In this document: piece after piece, positions 28,359 through 36,842 of the stretch | Numbering within the stretch: the stretch's first letter is position 1 | Layout: every line of letters begins with the position of its first letter | Assembly (NCBI RefSeq): GCF_008806955.1 | Contig: NZ_CP031727.1 | Span: 4,106,001 to 4,170,000, forward strand | Origin: Cellvibrio sp. KY-YJ-3 | GTDB lineage: Bacteria > Pseudomonadota > Gammaproteobacteria > Pseudomonadales > Cellvibrionaceae | Length of the DNA: 64,000 bases | Direction: 5' to 3' | Notes under the pieces: generated by a model | Database searches by the model: none | What the model saw: only the letters and a program-made list of their open reading frames with translations | What the model was told of the DNA's origin: nothing | Translations under genes and position numbers: made by a program

Positions 28359-29162
28359 TCAACGAAGTTTCAATTGCTCCAATCTTTCCAATAATTTTTG
28401 ATTTTCTATTTCGATATGTTTGTAAAAATCCACATCCGACAGCTGCGAAGCAGCCGCTTCATCAATTACTAACACCACCTGTTGATGCAACTGTAAGGCC
28501 GATGCCGGGCAAGCGGCGGTTAATGGCCCTTCGACTGTTGCTTTAATTGCCTCAGCTTTATTTTCACCCGTGGCGAGTAGCACCACTTTTTTTGATTCGA
28601 GAATTGTACCTATACCCATGGTGATGGATAGATGGGGCTGGTATTCGTCTGCGCCAAAAAAACGGGCGTTGTCTTCGATAGTCGCGCGCGTTAAGGTTTT
28701 TACTCGCGTGCGAGACATAAGTGACGAAGATGGCTCATTAAAACCAATATGCCCGTTGCGACCAATGCCGAGTAATTGAATATCAATACCACCTTTGTGT
28801 TTAATGGCCGCTTCATAAATTTCGCAAGCGTTAAACGGATCTTGCGCATCACCCGGCGGAACATGAGTTTGCGCCTTGTCGATATCAACATGATCAAACA
28901 ACTGTTGATTCATAAAATAGCGATAACTTTGCGGATGGCTTGATGGCAAGCCAAGGTATTCATCCAGATTAAAACTGCTCACACGTCTAAATGAAACCTG
29001 AGCATTTTTATAAGCAGCAATCAACTCTTTATAGAGTGCAACCGGCGTGGAACCCGTCGCCAAACCCAAAACTGAATCAGGTTTTTGATTAATTTGTTGG
29101 ATAAAAATATCTGCACCATAACGCGCAACAGCGGCAGCATCTTTTAAAATTACAACTTTCAT
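28359..29162 (-). CDS. nagB: Glucosamine-6-phosphate deaminase
   Basis: Converts GlcN6P to fructose-6-phosphate and ammonia, joining aminosugar breakdown to glycolysis. 267 residues, the classical NagB type rather than the SIS-type NagB-II. Motifs: [25 protein letters not shown] and [14 protein letters not shown]. Last gene of the nagK-nagP-nagX-nagA-nagB run. A structured repeat element (29206-29313) fills the gap from nagA. Confidence 0.97.
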   Translation of the reverse strand: MKVVILKDAAAVARYGADIFIQQINQKPDSVLGLATGSTPVALYKELIAAYKNAQVSFRRVSSFNLDEYLGLPSSHPQSYRYFMNQQLFDHVDIDKAQTHVPPGDAQDPFNACEIYEAAIKHKGGIDIQLLGIGRNGHIGFNEPSSSLMSRTRVKTLTRATIEDNARFFGADEYQPHLSITMGIGTILESKKVVLLATGENKAEAIKATVEGPLTAACPASALQLHQQVVLVIDEAAASQLSDVDFYKHIEIENQKLLERLEQLKLR

Positions 29163-29205
29163 CGAACACTCCAGTGAGTGGCATTAACTAAAAATTTAGC
29201 ACTAA

Positions 29206-29313
29206 GGTCAGGCAGCGGATTTTGTTGGCAGACTGTCGGAGACAGGGATGTCGACGACAAACCTACATGGATGTATTCACGGCGTGTCTGCCAACAAAAT
29301 CTGCTGCCTGACC
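29206..29313 (-). repeat. Dispersed stem-loop element, copy A (short core)
   Basis: Arms of 28 bases at 29206-29233 and 29286-29313 are complementary at 27 positions; the one exception is a G/T pair. Read on the minus strand, the core begins AGACACGCCGT (29279-29289), contains CGTCGACA (29249-29256) and ends TGTCTCCGAC (29235-29244). The same three blocks in the same order occur in copy B at 48732-48892, but the arm sequences of the two copies are unrelated. It begins eight bases past the nagA stop, inside the nag operon. Not a simple terminator: no T-run follows. Confidence 0.85.
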
Positions 29314-29320
29314 GGTCTAA

Positions 29321-30478
29321 CTACAGGTGTACCTGCAGATCACCCGCTACCCAGGTATGGGTTACACGATAATCATCAGTAAAATGAACCAGATCCGCGC
29401 GATAACCGTTAGCGATACGCCCCAAATAATCATCCACCTGCATAAATTGCGCAGGGTAAAGCGAGGCCATGCGCAGGCTCTCCGCCAACTCCACACCAAC
29501 CCAGGTAGTGTTCAGACGCACCGCATCTATCATCCCAATCGCACTACCCGCCAAACGCCCTTCCGCATTTACCAGGCAACCATCTTTTTCATAAATAGTT
29601 TCGCCATAAATTTGAAACGATTTTTCCGGCGAGCCGACAGTCGACATAGCGTCCGTCACTAAATACATTTTGCCTTTGGGTTTTGCAGAGTAAGCAATGC
29701 GCGCAGAAGCCGCATGCACGTGATAGGTATCAATAATAATTCCGCACCAACTGTTAGCGTCCTCAAGTGCAGCCCCCACGACTCCGGGTTCACGACCAGT
29801 AGTCGGGCGCATCGCGTTATACAAATGCGTAAATCCGGAAAGCCCCTCTTTAAGAGCACACACTACCGATTCGTAATGCGCATCCGTATGACCCGCACAG
29901 ATAACTACACCGGCCGACGTTAATTGTTTAATTTGACCGGGCGCCGCATGCTCGGGCGCCAGCGTGAGCATCACTTTAAAATCGTGCTGACCTTTTACCG
30001 AGGCCACCAACCAATCAATATCCGCCTGCTCCATTGCGCGAATGTAGCGCTCGTTGTGCGCACCGCGACGTGCCATATCAAAAAACGGCCCTTCCACATG
30101 CACGCCAAGAACACCTTTCATACCAGCAGCAACCGCATCCGCCACCGCTTTTACACCGGCCTGATGCACCTCACGGGTATCGCTAATCAAGGTTGGCAGT
30201 AATGACGTAGTGCCTGTTGGGCGATGACCATCGAGAATGGTTTGAATGGCACTGACACTGGTATCGTTAGTAAAAAATGCCCCGCCGCCGCCATTCACTT
30301 GCAGGTCGATAAAACCGGGCGCCAGCACACCACCCGCCAGCAGTGTTTGCGGAATGGATGAATCCAGTTGCGCACGTGGTAGCAGCGCGTCAATTTTTTC
30401 GCCCGCGAGTACCAGCGCGTAGTCATCCAGAAATTCTTCGCCGGTAAAAATGCGTGCACCGACCAAAGCTTGTTTCAT
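29321..30478 (-). CDS. nagA: N-acetylglucosamine-6-phosphate deacetylase
   Basis: Hydrolyses GlcNAc6P to GlcN6P and acetate. 385 residues, amidohydrolase fold. Seen: metal/active-site blocks GVHVEGPFF, CAGHTDA, THLYNAM, and the catalytic Asp in LVTDAMSTVG; the N-terminal beta-domain start PGFIDLQVNGGGG. It follows nagX by 47 bases and is followed by the structured element and nagB. Confidence 0.97.
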   Translation of the reverse strand: MKQALVGARIFTGEEFLDDYALVLAGEKIDALLPRAQLDSSIPQTLLAGGVLAPGFIDLQVNGGGGAFFTNDTSVSAIQTILDGHRPTGTTSLLPTLISDTREVHQAGVKAVADAVAAGMKGVLGVHVEGPFFDMARRGAHNERYIRAMEQADIDWLVASVKGQHDFKVMLTLAPEHAAPGQIKQLTSAGVVICAGHTDAHYESVVCALKEGLSGFTHLYNAMRPTTGREPGVVGAALEDANSWCGIIIDTYHVHAASARIAYSAKPKGKMYLVTDAMSTVGSPEKSFQIYGETIYEKDGCLVNAEGRLAGSAIGMIDAVRLNTTWVGVELAESLRMASLYPAQFMQVDDYLGRIANGYRADLVHFTDDYRVTHTWVAGDLQVHL

Positions 30479-30525
30479 AAAAACACCTGTGAAACGGTTT
30501 AACGCCTAAAGTAAAAAGACGTTTT

Positions 30526-31647
30526 TTAGAGGCTAATAATAATATTGCGCTTATGCAGCACCCAAGCCACACACCACAGAATCAATACCATCAGCAGCGC
30601 AAACAATAATGAGGCCAAATAGGGATCAGCAAAAGTGCAGAAGACCGCATAAAGTGCCGCATAAGCCGATTCACCACCCACTGGAATTAAATACAAGGTT
30701 GTAGCCAACAAACCCGACAGCACATAAATAAATAAGGGGTTTTTGCCAATAATTTCAAAAAAATGATAAACCGGTTTAACCACGCTTGCCGCCGCAGATT
30801 GTTCAAGTTTAACCAGCAATAACAACAGCAGGATGGCAACCCCGCAGGTCAATACCACAAAAGAACTGGTCCAGAGTGATTTATTAATCGGGAACAACAA
30901 ATTCCACACCAGCGCCAAACCAATCAATAACAGTGCTGCAACAAATAATTGGCTTAACGCTTTCGCTTTATCCTCGCTCGCCAGCAATACCCGCGTCGCT
31001 TCAAAGCCAATAATCACATTTACAATGGAGGGAAAAGTGCTGAGGATGCCTTCAGGATCAAAGGCTAGCCCCTTGCCTTGCCACAAATGATTTGCACCCA
31101 ATACTGCCAAATCAAATTGACGCACCAGGTTATGTTCAAGGCTGTAAGGGTCAGCAGCGACATTTAGCAAACCCCAATAGCCAAGCAATAAGATCGCACT
31201 CATCACTACCCGACCGGTAAAACCAAAATACAAAATAATAAATGCCGCAAAACCGTAGGCAATCGCAATGCGCTGCAACACCCCCATCACCCGCCAATTT
31301 TCAATGTTGTTGGTAAACGGATAAGCCGAGAGCAAAACACCAATCACAAATAACAGCACCACACGGCGCAGAATTTTTTGTGCTTGTGCCGCAGGCGCCA
31401 GCTGACGTAAACCACGCATAGCGAAATACATGGAGGAGCCAACGATAAACATAAAGAAGGGAAAAACAAAATCGGTAGCTGTGGCGCCATGCCAATCAGC
31501 GTGCAATAAAGGGCCGTAAACAAAACTCCACGAACCCGGTGTGTTGACCAGAATCATCAACGCGAGGGTCAAACCACGCATTACATCCAAAGCCTGAAAA
31601 CGTTGTTTGACCACCGGATACCTCGCAGATGATAAAAATAGTTCCAA
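30526..31647 (-). CDS. nagX: NagX-like membrane protein (DUF5009, heparan-alpha-glucosaminide N-acetyltransferase-like)
   Basis: 373-residue polytopic membrane protein with roughly ten hydrophobic segments. The N-terminal motif RFQALDVMRGLTLALMILVNTPG is represented by its parts ALDVMRGLTLALM and LVNTPGSW. HADWHGATATDFVFPFFMFIVG is likewise seen as HADWHG and FPFFMFIVG. These mark the family related to lysosomal HGSNAT. In Shewanella the homologue NagX is part of the GlcNAc regulon with an unproved role, perhaps acyl transfer to or from aminosugars. It lies between nagP and nagA. Confidence 0.88.
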   Translation of the reverse strand: MELFLSSARYPVVKQRFQALDVMRGLTLALMILVNTPGSWSFVYGPLLHADWHGATATDFVFPFFMFIVGSSMYFAMRGLRQLAPAAQAQKILRRVVLLFVIGVLLSAYPFTNNIENWRVMGVLQRIAIAYGFAAFIILYFGFTGRVVMSAILLLGYWGLLNVAADPYSLEHNLVRQFDLAVLGANHLWQGKGLAFDPEGILSTFPSIVNVIIGFEATRVLLASEDKAKALSQLFVAALLLIGLALVWNLLFPINKSLWTSSFVVLTCGVAILLLLLLVKLEQSAAASVVKPVYHFFEIIGKNPLFIYVLSGLLATTLYLIPVGGESAYAALYAVFCTFADPYLASLLFALLMVLILWCVAWVLHKRNIIISL

Positions 31648-31665
31648 AAAATAACTCGCGATGAA

Positions 31666-32958
31666 TTATTTCCAGCTGCGCAGTTTGTATCCTTTTGCTG
31701 CGTAATAAAGAATGAATAAATAACAGGGTGTCATTACGATGTATGCAGTCTGACGATCCACAATAGTGGACGCCGCACCTAAAATAACCGGCACTACCGC
31801 ACCACCGGCGATTGCCATAATTAATAGCGCCGAACCAGTTGCAGTGTATTTACCCAGACCGCTCAGCGCCAAAGGCCAAATAGCTGGCCATACAATGGCA
31901 TTGGCAAGCCCCAGCAGCGCAATACACAAAATAGTATTGGGAATAGCGGGCATACCCAGGAATGAAAAAAGCGATGAAATAGAAGTGGATTCGTTGCTAC
32001 CAAACACAATTGCCAAACTGATAAATACCCCCAACACAGCGGAGACCAACAGCATATTTTGTTGGGAAATTACCCGCGGAATTAACACTATGCCAAGAAT
32101 GTAACCAAACACCATACAGGCCATAGTGATAGAGGTGAGGATAGAAAAATTGGTATAGCCAATACTGCGCCCATAGGAGCCAATGGTATCGCCTGCGATC
32201 ACCTCCACGCCCACATACAAGAACAGCGCGACAACACCCAACACTAAATTCGGAAATTGAAACACTTCGCGCAGCGGCAGCTTTTCTTCTTTACTTTTTT
32301 CCAAATCCAATTCTGGCAGCGACGAAATTCTTACCAAAAAGGCAACAATACCAATCACTAACGCCATGTAGATATAGGGTAATACAAGGTTATTCGCGAG
32401 CTGTTCGATTTCTTCGGGGCTTGGTGTTTTTGATGCGGTGCCACTCATGCCACCAAGAATCAAAGCGGTAAATACCAAGGGCGCCACAATGCCTGCCGAT
32501 TTATTCAAGATCCCCATAATACTGATACGGCGAGCAGCAGACTCCTCCGGCCCCATTTTTACGACATAGGGATTAACGGCAGTTTGCACTAACGTTTGGC
32601 CCGCCCCCATCATAAATTGCGCAACTAAAAACAACAGAAACCAATGGGATTTTGCAGCGGGAATGTATAACAGCGCGGCAGATGCCATCACCGCTAAACC
32701 AATGGCCATCCCATTTTTATAACCGACTTTGCGAATCACCCAGGATGAGGGCAAAGCAAAAACCGTTACTGCAATGTAAAACGAAAATAAAATAAATGAT
32801 GCTTGAAAAGGCGTCAGGGTTAGTACCAACTCCAGGTACGGCATCAGAGAACCGTTGAGCCAGGTTACAAAGCCAAAAATAAAAAACAAACCGGCAATCA
32901 TCGCCAAGGGAATTAAGTTGGATGACTGCTTGGGTACCGCCATAGTTTCGACTGACAT
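31666..32958 (-). CDS. nagP: GlcNAc permease NagP (MFS, FucP/GluP-like)
   Basis: Probable inner-membrane proton-coupled importer of GlcNAc. 430 residues with about twelve membrane segments. FFIFGFVTWLNGSLMPYL near the N-terminus and GAGQTLVQTAVNPYVV are hallmarks of the glucose/galactose (FucP-type) transporters to which NagP belongs. Position between the kinase and NagX supports GlcNAc as substrate. 126 bases without a gene separate it from nagK. Confidence 0.92.
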   Translation of the reverse strand: MSVETMAVPKQSSNLIPLAMIAGLFFIFGFVTWLNGSLMPYLELVLTLTPFQASFILFSFYIAVTVFALPSSWVIRKVGYKNGMAIGLAVMASAALLYIPAAKSHWFLLFLVAQFMMGAGQTLVQTAVNPYVVKMGPEESAARRISIMGILNKSAGIVAPLVFTALILGGMSGTASKTPSPEEIEQLANNLVLPYIYMALVIGIVAFLVRISSLPELDLEKSKEEKLPLREVFQFPNLVLGVVALFLYVGVEVIAGDTIGSYGRSIGYTNFSILTSITMACMVFGYILGIVLIPRVISQQNMLLVSAVLGVFISLAIVFGSNESTSISSLFSFLGMPAIPNTILCIALLGLANAIVWPAIWPLALSGLGKYTATGSALLIMAIAGGAVVPVILGAASTIVDRQTAYIVMTPCYLFILYYAAKGYKLRSWK

Positions 32959-33084
32959 AGTAAGTAACCTGCGCTAGTGGGTTTACATTGGGTTCTTATG
33001 TTTTTAGGTAAGGCTATTGGTACTGACCGAATTCATTGTTTCGTAGTTTTTATGAGCCCCCGTGTTTGCGGGCAAGACAAAAAT

Positions 33085-33993
33085 CTATTTGCTAGAGATT
33101 TCCTGAACATTAAATTGCTGCTTGGCAAAATAGACAGCGCCGAATTCTGGTTGATACAACGCAGGCGAAAGGTTGTCCGCCATGTCTATGTCCATCCAGG
33201 GAATAAGGCGCGGCGCCAAACCACCAATAATCGACATACGACCAGGCTGGGTTGCCCATAGGCGACGAGCTACAGCGCTCATATAAGCAGCGCCTTCTTT
33301 TACAATACTCATTGCAACTTCATCGCCCGCATCTGCAGCATCCACCACAAAAATGGCAAATTTGGCGTAATCACCTTGTTTGGCACCAAACATTTTGTCC
33401 ACGATCATCACACCCTCAGCCTGCAAAAAACTACTAATGCTGTGGCTCAAAATAGTGGCCGGGCCAAGGTTGTCGTAATCGAGCAGCACGGCTTTAATCG
33501 CTTCCAATCCCATCCAGGCACCGCTGCCTTTATCGCCGATTGGAAAACCGTGACCGCCTAAAAACAACGACGCATTATTAACGTAGGAATAACCACAAGA
33601 ACCGGTGCCCGCAATCATCACCGCTCCTTCATCACTGTTGTGAGCACCAAGGCAGGCGATATGCAAATCGGTAGTGAGAAACATTTTTTTGAAGGGATGC
33701 TGCCAATCGCTCATCACTTCATAGAGACTGGGAACATTTACACCCGCAAGACCCGCGCCCGCAATCAACTGCCCCATCACAGCAGGTGGTAAACCGGCAT
33801 CGATAAGAGCCAGTTCGGCGGCAGTGCGAATAGAATCTTTAGCTTGCTGTACACCATGGAAAGGGTTAGCCGGGCCGCCAACGCCAGTGCCTAGCACTTG
33901 TAAATCAGCGGTCATGATACTGGCACGACACTTGGTGCCGCCGCCGTCAATCCCGATGTACAAGGTCTGCTCGCCAAGCGGCATTTTCACCAT
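33085..33993 (-). CDS. nagK: N-acetylglucosamine/glucosamine kinase, BadF/BadG type
   Basis: Phosphorylates the imported sugar at C6 with ATP. 302 residues of the ASKHA fold: phosphate-1 motif YIGIDGGGTKCRA, the MIAGTGSCGY and GDKGSGAWMG motifs of the BadF/BadG/BcrA/BcrD family. No zinc-binding ROK motif, so it is not an E. coli-type NagK; glucosamine kinase activity (GspK-type) is possible. The ATG at 33993 has AGAGGT upstream. First gene of the nag operon, after a leader of about 270 bases. Confidence 0.9.
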   Translation of the reverse strand: MVKMPLGEQTLYIGIDGGGTKCRASIMTADLQVLGTGVGGPANPFHGVQQAKDSIRTAAELALIDAGLPPAVMGQLIAGAGLAGVNVPSLYEVMSDWQHPFKKMFLTTDLHIACLGAHNSDEGAVMIAGTGSCGYSYVNNASLFLGGHGFPIGDKGSGAWMGLEAIKAVLLDYDNLGPATILSHSISSFLQAEGVMIVDKMFGAKQGDYAKFAIFVVDAADAGDEVAMSIVKEGAAYMSAVARRLWATQPGRMSIIGGLAPRLIPWMDIDMADNLSPALYQPEFGAVYFAKQQFNVQEISSK

Positions 33994-34141
33994 GATCTAC
34001 CTCTTTATTTTTAAATATAAACTTTGGCTCTTAAAGAGCCGCGCAACCATGCCAAACGCTATTAAAGTCTGACAGTGGAATGGTCGCATATTTCCATATC
34101 CGGCTGCGACAAAGGTGGTTATTTAAATCAAATCCGGATTC

Positions 34142-34173
34142 AAAAAAGGTTAGCGCCCTTTCGGGCACTAACC
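34142..34173 (-). terminator. Intrinsic terminator inside the nag operon leader
   Basis: The minus strand has an 11-bp stem (GGTTAGTGCCC with GGGCGCTAACC, one G/T pair) closing a GAAA tetraloop, followed by six T. It lies about 90-120 bases downstream of the predicted start site and about 150 before nagK, so transcripts from the operator-controlled promoter must pass it. Two upstream CGGGCA segments (34205-34211 and 34243-34248) could pair with its 5' arm (34162-34168). It might instead end transcription from the upstream genes. Confidence 0.8.
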
Positions 34174-34270
34174 ACAAGACCACTACTACAGCTCTAGAGA
34201 ACTCATGCCCGCTGACACCACACAGGATATGGAGAGCTACCCTGCCCGGCTTTCATCATCGGACAGGATT

Positions 34271-34299
34271 AGATTACGCCTTTCAGACAACGTTGTCAA
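34271..34299 (-). promoter_or_regulatory. Promoter of the nagK-nagP-nagX-nagA-nagB operon
   Basis: On the minus strand: perfect -35 TTGACA (34294-34299), a 17-base spacer and -10 TAATCT (34271-34276). The operator at 34286-34297 overlaps the -35 and spacer, so a bound repressor would block polymerase. Predicted start near 34264. Confidence 0.8.
34286..34297. promoter_or_regulatory. LacI-type operator at the nag operon promoter
   Basis: Perfect 12-base palindrome GACAACGTTGTC with the central CG typical of LacI-family operators. It is identical to the two sites at the TonB-dependent receptor promoter. Probable binding site of the regulator encoded at 27216-28268. Confidence 0.82.
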
Positions 34300-34453
34300 A
34301 GAATATTTATCGATTCATTATTAATCTGGAAAATATTTATTTGCACAGAGAAAATTCGCACCAAAAAGTGACGGAACCACAAGCGCACTACAACAAAAAT
34401 ACAAAGGCGCCCCCCCTAGTACATAGCCGAAAGTTATTTTGCGGCGCTATAAA
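34300..34453. other. Unassigned intergenic stretch
   Basis: 154 AT-rich bases between the nag promoter and the end of the DUF6445 gene. Nothing recognisable as a gene, and no clear terminator directly after the DUF6445 stop. A long plus-strand open frame across the region looks non-coding. Confidence 0.4.
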
Positions 34454-35143
34454 TTATTCATTAAAACTAAAAAAAACATTCGCTGTCAGGCGATTGTTGC
34501 GCGGATCAGTCCCCAAGCTGAGCTCCGACAGGATATTGGCCGAATGCAGTAAACAGCCGCGATAAATTACCAAGCGATTAAACCGTGCGGAGATAAAACC
34601 AATCTTGGTAAAGGTTTCATCTGTATCAGAAAAATAGCGCTTGGTACGGCGCCGGCTATTTAATTCATCATAACAAGTATCCAAATAATGATCGCAGCGC
34701 TCGGGCGTAATCGTTTCATAACCGGTGGCATTGTGGCGATAAAACCCGGTGCCGCCATGGAACTCATCGCACAGGTACAACAGAGTGGCAAAAAAATGGG
34801 GATTGCTCGCATCAAAATGTGGGATGGTTTGCAAGGGGCCAAGTGCCGCTTCGGGTACCGTCATCATGCACATAGCCTCTTGTAGCATGGTAATTTTTGC
34901 CGAGGCTGCAATCGCAAATTCTTCGCGTAGCACATTGCCAACCGTCGCCGTTAATACACGGCCATAATCCGCCGGTGCAGCGGTGCGCACACCTGGATAA
35001 CCTTTGCGCTGGGCAGCGGCAGCATAGGGAGTAAAGGTAGATTGCACGGCGGCATCAACCATCTGCACAGGGTCAGGTAAAAAATCATCAACACAGATAA
35101 CTTTATTCTGCTCATTACCTACCGTCAGTATTTGAATATTCAA
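34454..35143 (-). CDS. DUF6445 protein, 2-oxoglutarate/Fe(II) oxygenase-like
   Basis: 229 residues of unknown function. From position 105 on it shows a jellyroll dioxygenase-like pattern: PHFD (His109, Asp111), then GGTGFYRH, YRGCLLHSA (His200) and NRLTANVFF (Arg218). This gives a complete candidate HxD...H iron triad and a 2-oxoglutarate Arg. No signal peptide, so cytoplasmic. A TTG at 35143 with GGGG upstream is the likely start; another TTG lies at 35161. The gene follows the halogenase-like gene by about 90 bases, and such genes often accompany receptors of the sugar-uptake type. Substrate unknown. Confidence 0.75.
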   Translation of the reverse strand: MNIQILTVGNEQNKVICVDDFLPDPVQMVDAAVQSTFTPYAAAAQRKGYPGVRTAAPADYGRVLTATVGNVLREEFAIAASAKITMLQEAMCMMTVPEAALGPLQTIPHFDASNPHFFATLLYLCDEFHGGTGFYRHNATGYETITPERCDHYLDTCYDELNSRRRTKRYFSDTDETFTKIGFISARFNRLVIYRGCLLHSANILSELSLGTDPRNNRLTANVFFSFNE

Positions 35144-35234
35144 CTTGGCACCCCAACTCAAAGTAACAATTCAACGCAGTAATTCAACGTAAGAAATCAA
35201 CACAATAACTCAATACCCAACTATTTTTTACTAT

Positions 35235-36764
35235 TTAGCGCTGCTGCGACACCAGCGCTTTTTTTAATTCTGTCAACCATACCCGATGGGATAATAAACT
35301 CGTGGCGGAGTGCTTGGATTTTTTTTGCACTTCATTTATCAGCCCAGCCGATTTTTCCGCTTCCGCCACACCTAACCGCCCGGGGCGGGTGGGATAGCCC
35401 ATGCCGTAGAGTACAAATAAATAGTTTTCCAAACCAAAAATATCAAACGCACTGAAAAAATCGCTGCGTTTGGGCGGCGCTAATTTCCATAGGGCCAGCC
35501 TCTCCTGTAACAGAGGAGAAAGACTAAGCTTTTCAGTATTCTCTATCCAAAAATCTGAATCGCGCCGATCAGAAATAAAATAGTGGAGCTGGACAAAATC
35601 CATTACCCGCTCCCACGTATAACTAACTACTTTATTGCAATAATCTGCGAGTAACGGAATGTCATCCTGATACTGTGGAAAACTGCGCGCCAATAACTGC
35701 GCGGCAAAATCCGTAACAAGAATAGAGGTAGCTTCCAATGGTTCAACAAAACCTTGCGCCAACCCGAGTGCAACACAATTTTTTTGCCAGAAAGATTCTC
35801 GGTAACCAATTTTCATAGGTACACGGCGCAGATTCGCCTGCTGCAAATCGCGCCCAACATAAGCAGAGAACTGTTGGACGGCTTCATCCTCGCTCATAAA
35901 GTTAGAACCATAGACAAAACCAATACCGCGCCGGTTGGTAAGTGGTATATCCCAAATCCAACCAGCTTTGTGCGCCGTGGCCAAGGTGTAGGGCAGAATC
36001 TCGTCCGTATCCGCTGTCGGCTCCTGCAGCGCCAAGGCGGTATCGGTCAGGATTTGAGAGGATTTATCCAAAAAGGAAACGCCAAGTGTTTCACCAATTA
36101 AGAGTGCAGCAAAACCACTGCAATCGATATAAAAATCAAATTCCTCAGTGGTGCCGGACTCATAAGTCAAGGCTCTAATACTGCCATCGTCATGCAGCAA
36201 TACTTGCGCAATGGTTTCAATACAATGTTTTACAGCAAATTTTCCGCGGGCATTTTTTGCCAACAAATCCGAAAATTTTGCTGCATTAAAATGGTAGGCA
36301 TAGTCCACTGCTCCCACGTAAGGAGGTGATGAAATTTGTTTGGGTGAGCGATTTTGCTCTGCTATGGTATAAATTTCTGATAAACGGGAAAAATCACAAA
36401 TCGATTTATTGTGTAGCCAGTAGTTGGTGACATCGAACCCCAAAGGAAAAGGCGAACTGAAAGGGTGATAGTAAAAATTATTGGTACCGGATTTTTTGGC
36501 ATCCATCCACTGCGCAAACTTAATGCCCTGCTTGAACGTGGCATCGCAACTGGTGAGCAGATCTATTTCGCTAATACCGAACTTTTTCAGTGTGGCTTTT
36601 ATTTGCGGAACCGTACCCTCGCCCACACCAATCACGGGAATGTCTTTGGATTCTATTAATGTAATTTGAATTTCAGGATCGCGACTGAGCTCCACACCGA
36701 GATGATTTGCCGCCATCCAACCGGCAGTGCCACCACCCACAATTGCTATGCGTTTTATTTTCAT
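35235..36764 (-). CDS. Flavin-dependent tryptophan-halogenase-like protein
   Basis: 509 residues of the FAD-dependent halogenase fold. The FAD motif GGGTAGW is at 10-16 and the halogenase hallmark WIWDIP at 269-274. The catalytic Lys and Glu of PrnA/RebH have counterparts in ATFKQG (Lys78) and PLEATS (Glu344). All key residues being present argues for real halogenation or related chemistry. Homologues often lie beside TonB-dependent receptors in sugar loci with no known natural substrate. ATG 36764 has AGGTGG upstream. No flavin reductase partner is in the window. It is separated from the receptor gene by a terminator. Confidence 0.9.
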   Translation of the reverse strand: MKIKRIAIVGGGTAGWMAANHLGVELSRDPEIQITLIESKDIPVIGVGEGTVPQIKATLKKFGISEIDLLTSCDATFKQGIKFAQWMDAKKSGTNNFYYHPFSSPFPLGFDVTNYWLHNKSICDFSRLSEIYTIAEQNRSPKQISSPPYVGAVDYAYHFNAAKFSDLLAKNARGKFAVKHCIETIAQVLLHDDGSIRALTYESGTTEEFDFYIDCSGFAALLIGETLGVSFLDKSSQILTDTALALQEPTADTDEILPYTLATAHKAGWIWDIPLTNRRGIGFVYGSNFMSEDEAVQQFSAYVGRDLQQANLRRVPMKIGYRESFWQKNCVALGLAQGFVEPLEATSILVTDFAAQLLARSFPQYQDDIPLLADYCNKVVSYTWERVMDFVQLHYFISDRRDSDFWIENTEKLSLSPLLQERLALWKLAPPKRSDFFSAFDIFGLENYLFVLYGMGYPTRPGRLGVAEAEKSAGLINEVQKKSKHSATSLLSHRVWLTELKKALVSQQR

Positions 36765-36794
36765 CGCAAACCCACCTGTTTGACACGTTATAAA

Positions 36795-36830
36795 CAAAAA
36801 AAGCCCAGCAAAATGCCGGGCTTTTTTTTC
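36795..36830 (-). terminator. Intrinsic terminator after the TonB-dependent receptor
   Basis: Stem AAAAGCCCGGC with GCTGGGCTTTT (one G/T pair) and a seven-T run in the minus direction, between the receptor stop and the halogenase start. Any expression of the halogenase from the receptor promoter needs read-through. Confidence 0.85.
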
Positions 36831-36842
36831 GTTACTCAGCTA

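Noticed and set aside
29206-29313. Reading the nagA-nagB stem-loop as an ordinary intrinsic terminator
   Set aside because: The loop is about 50 bases, no T-run follows, and nagB lies downstream in the same operon; the shared core with 48732-48892 fits a repeat element better.
34203-34259. Possible 18-codon leader peptide on the minus strand in the nag leader
   Set aside because: Its ATG is only about five bases after the predicted transcription start, has no ribosome binding site, and the peptide has no run of a regulatory amino acid.
34080-34565. 161-codon plus-strand open frame across the nag leader
   Set aside because: It runs through the promoter, operator and terminator hairpin and into the end of the DUF6445 gene on the other strand. 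Its composition is not protein-like and it has no convincing ribosome binding site.
35162-35234. Degenerate AATTCAACG-like short repeats between the halogenase-like and DUF6445 genes
   Set aside because: Only two or three imperfect units in an AT-rich spacer; not distinguishable from low complexity.
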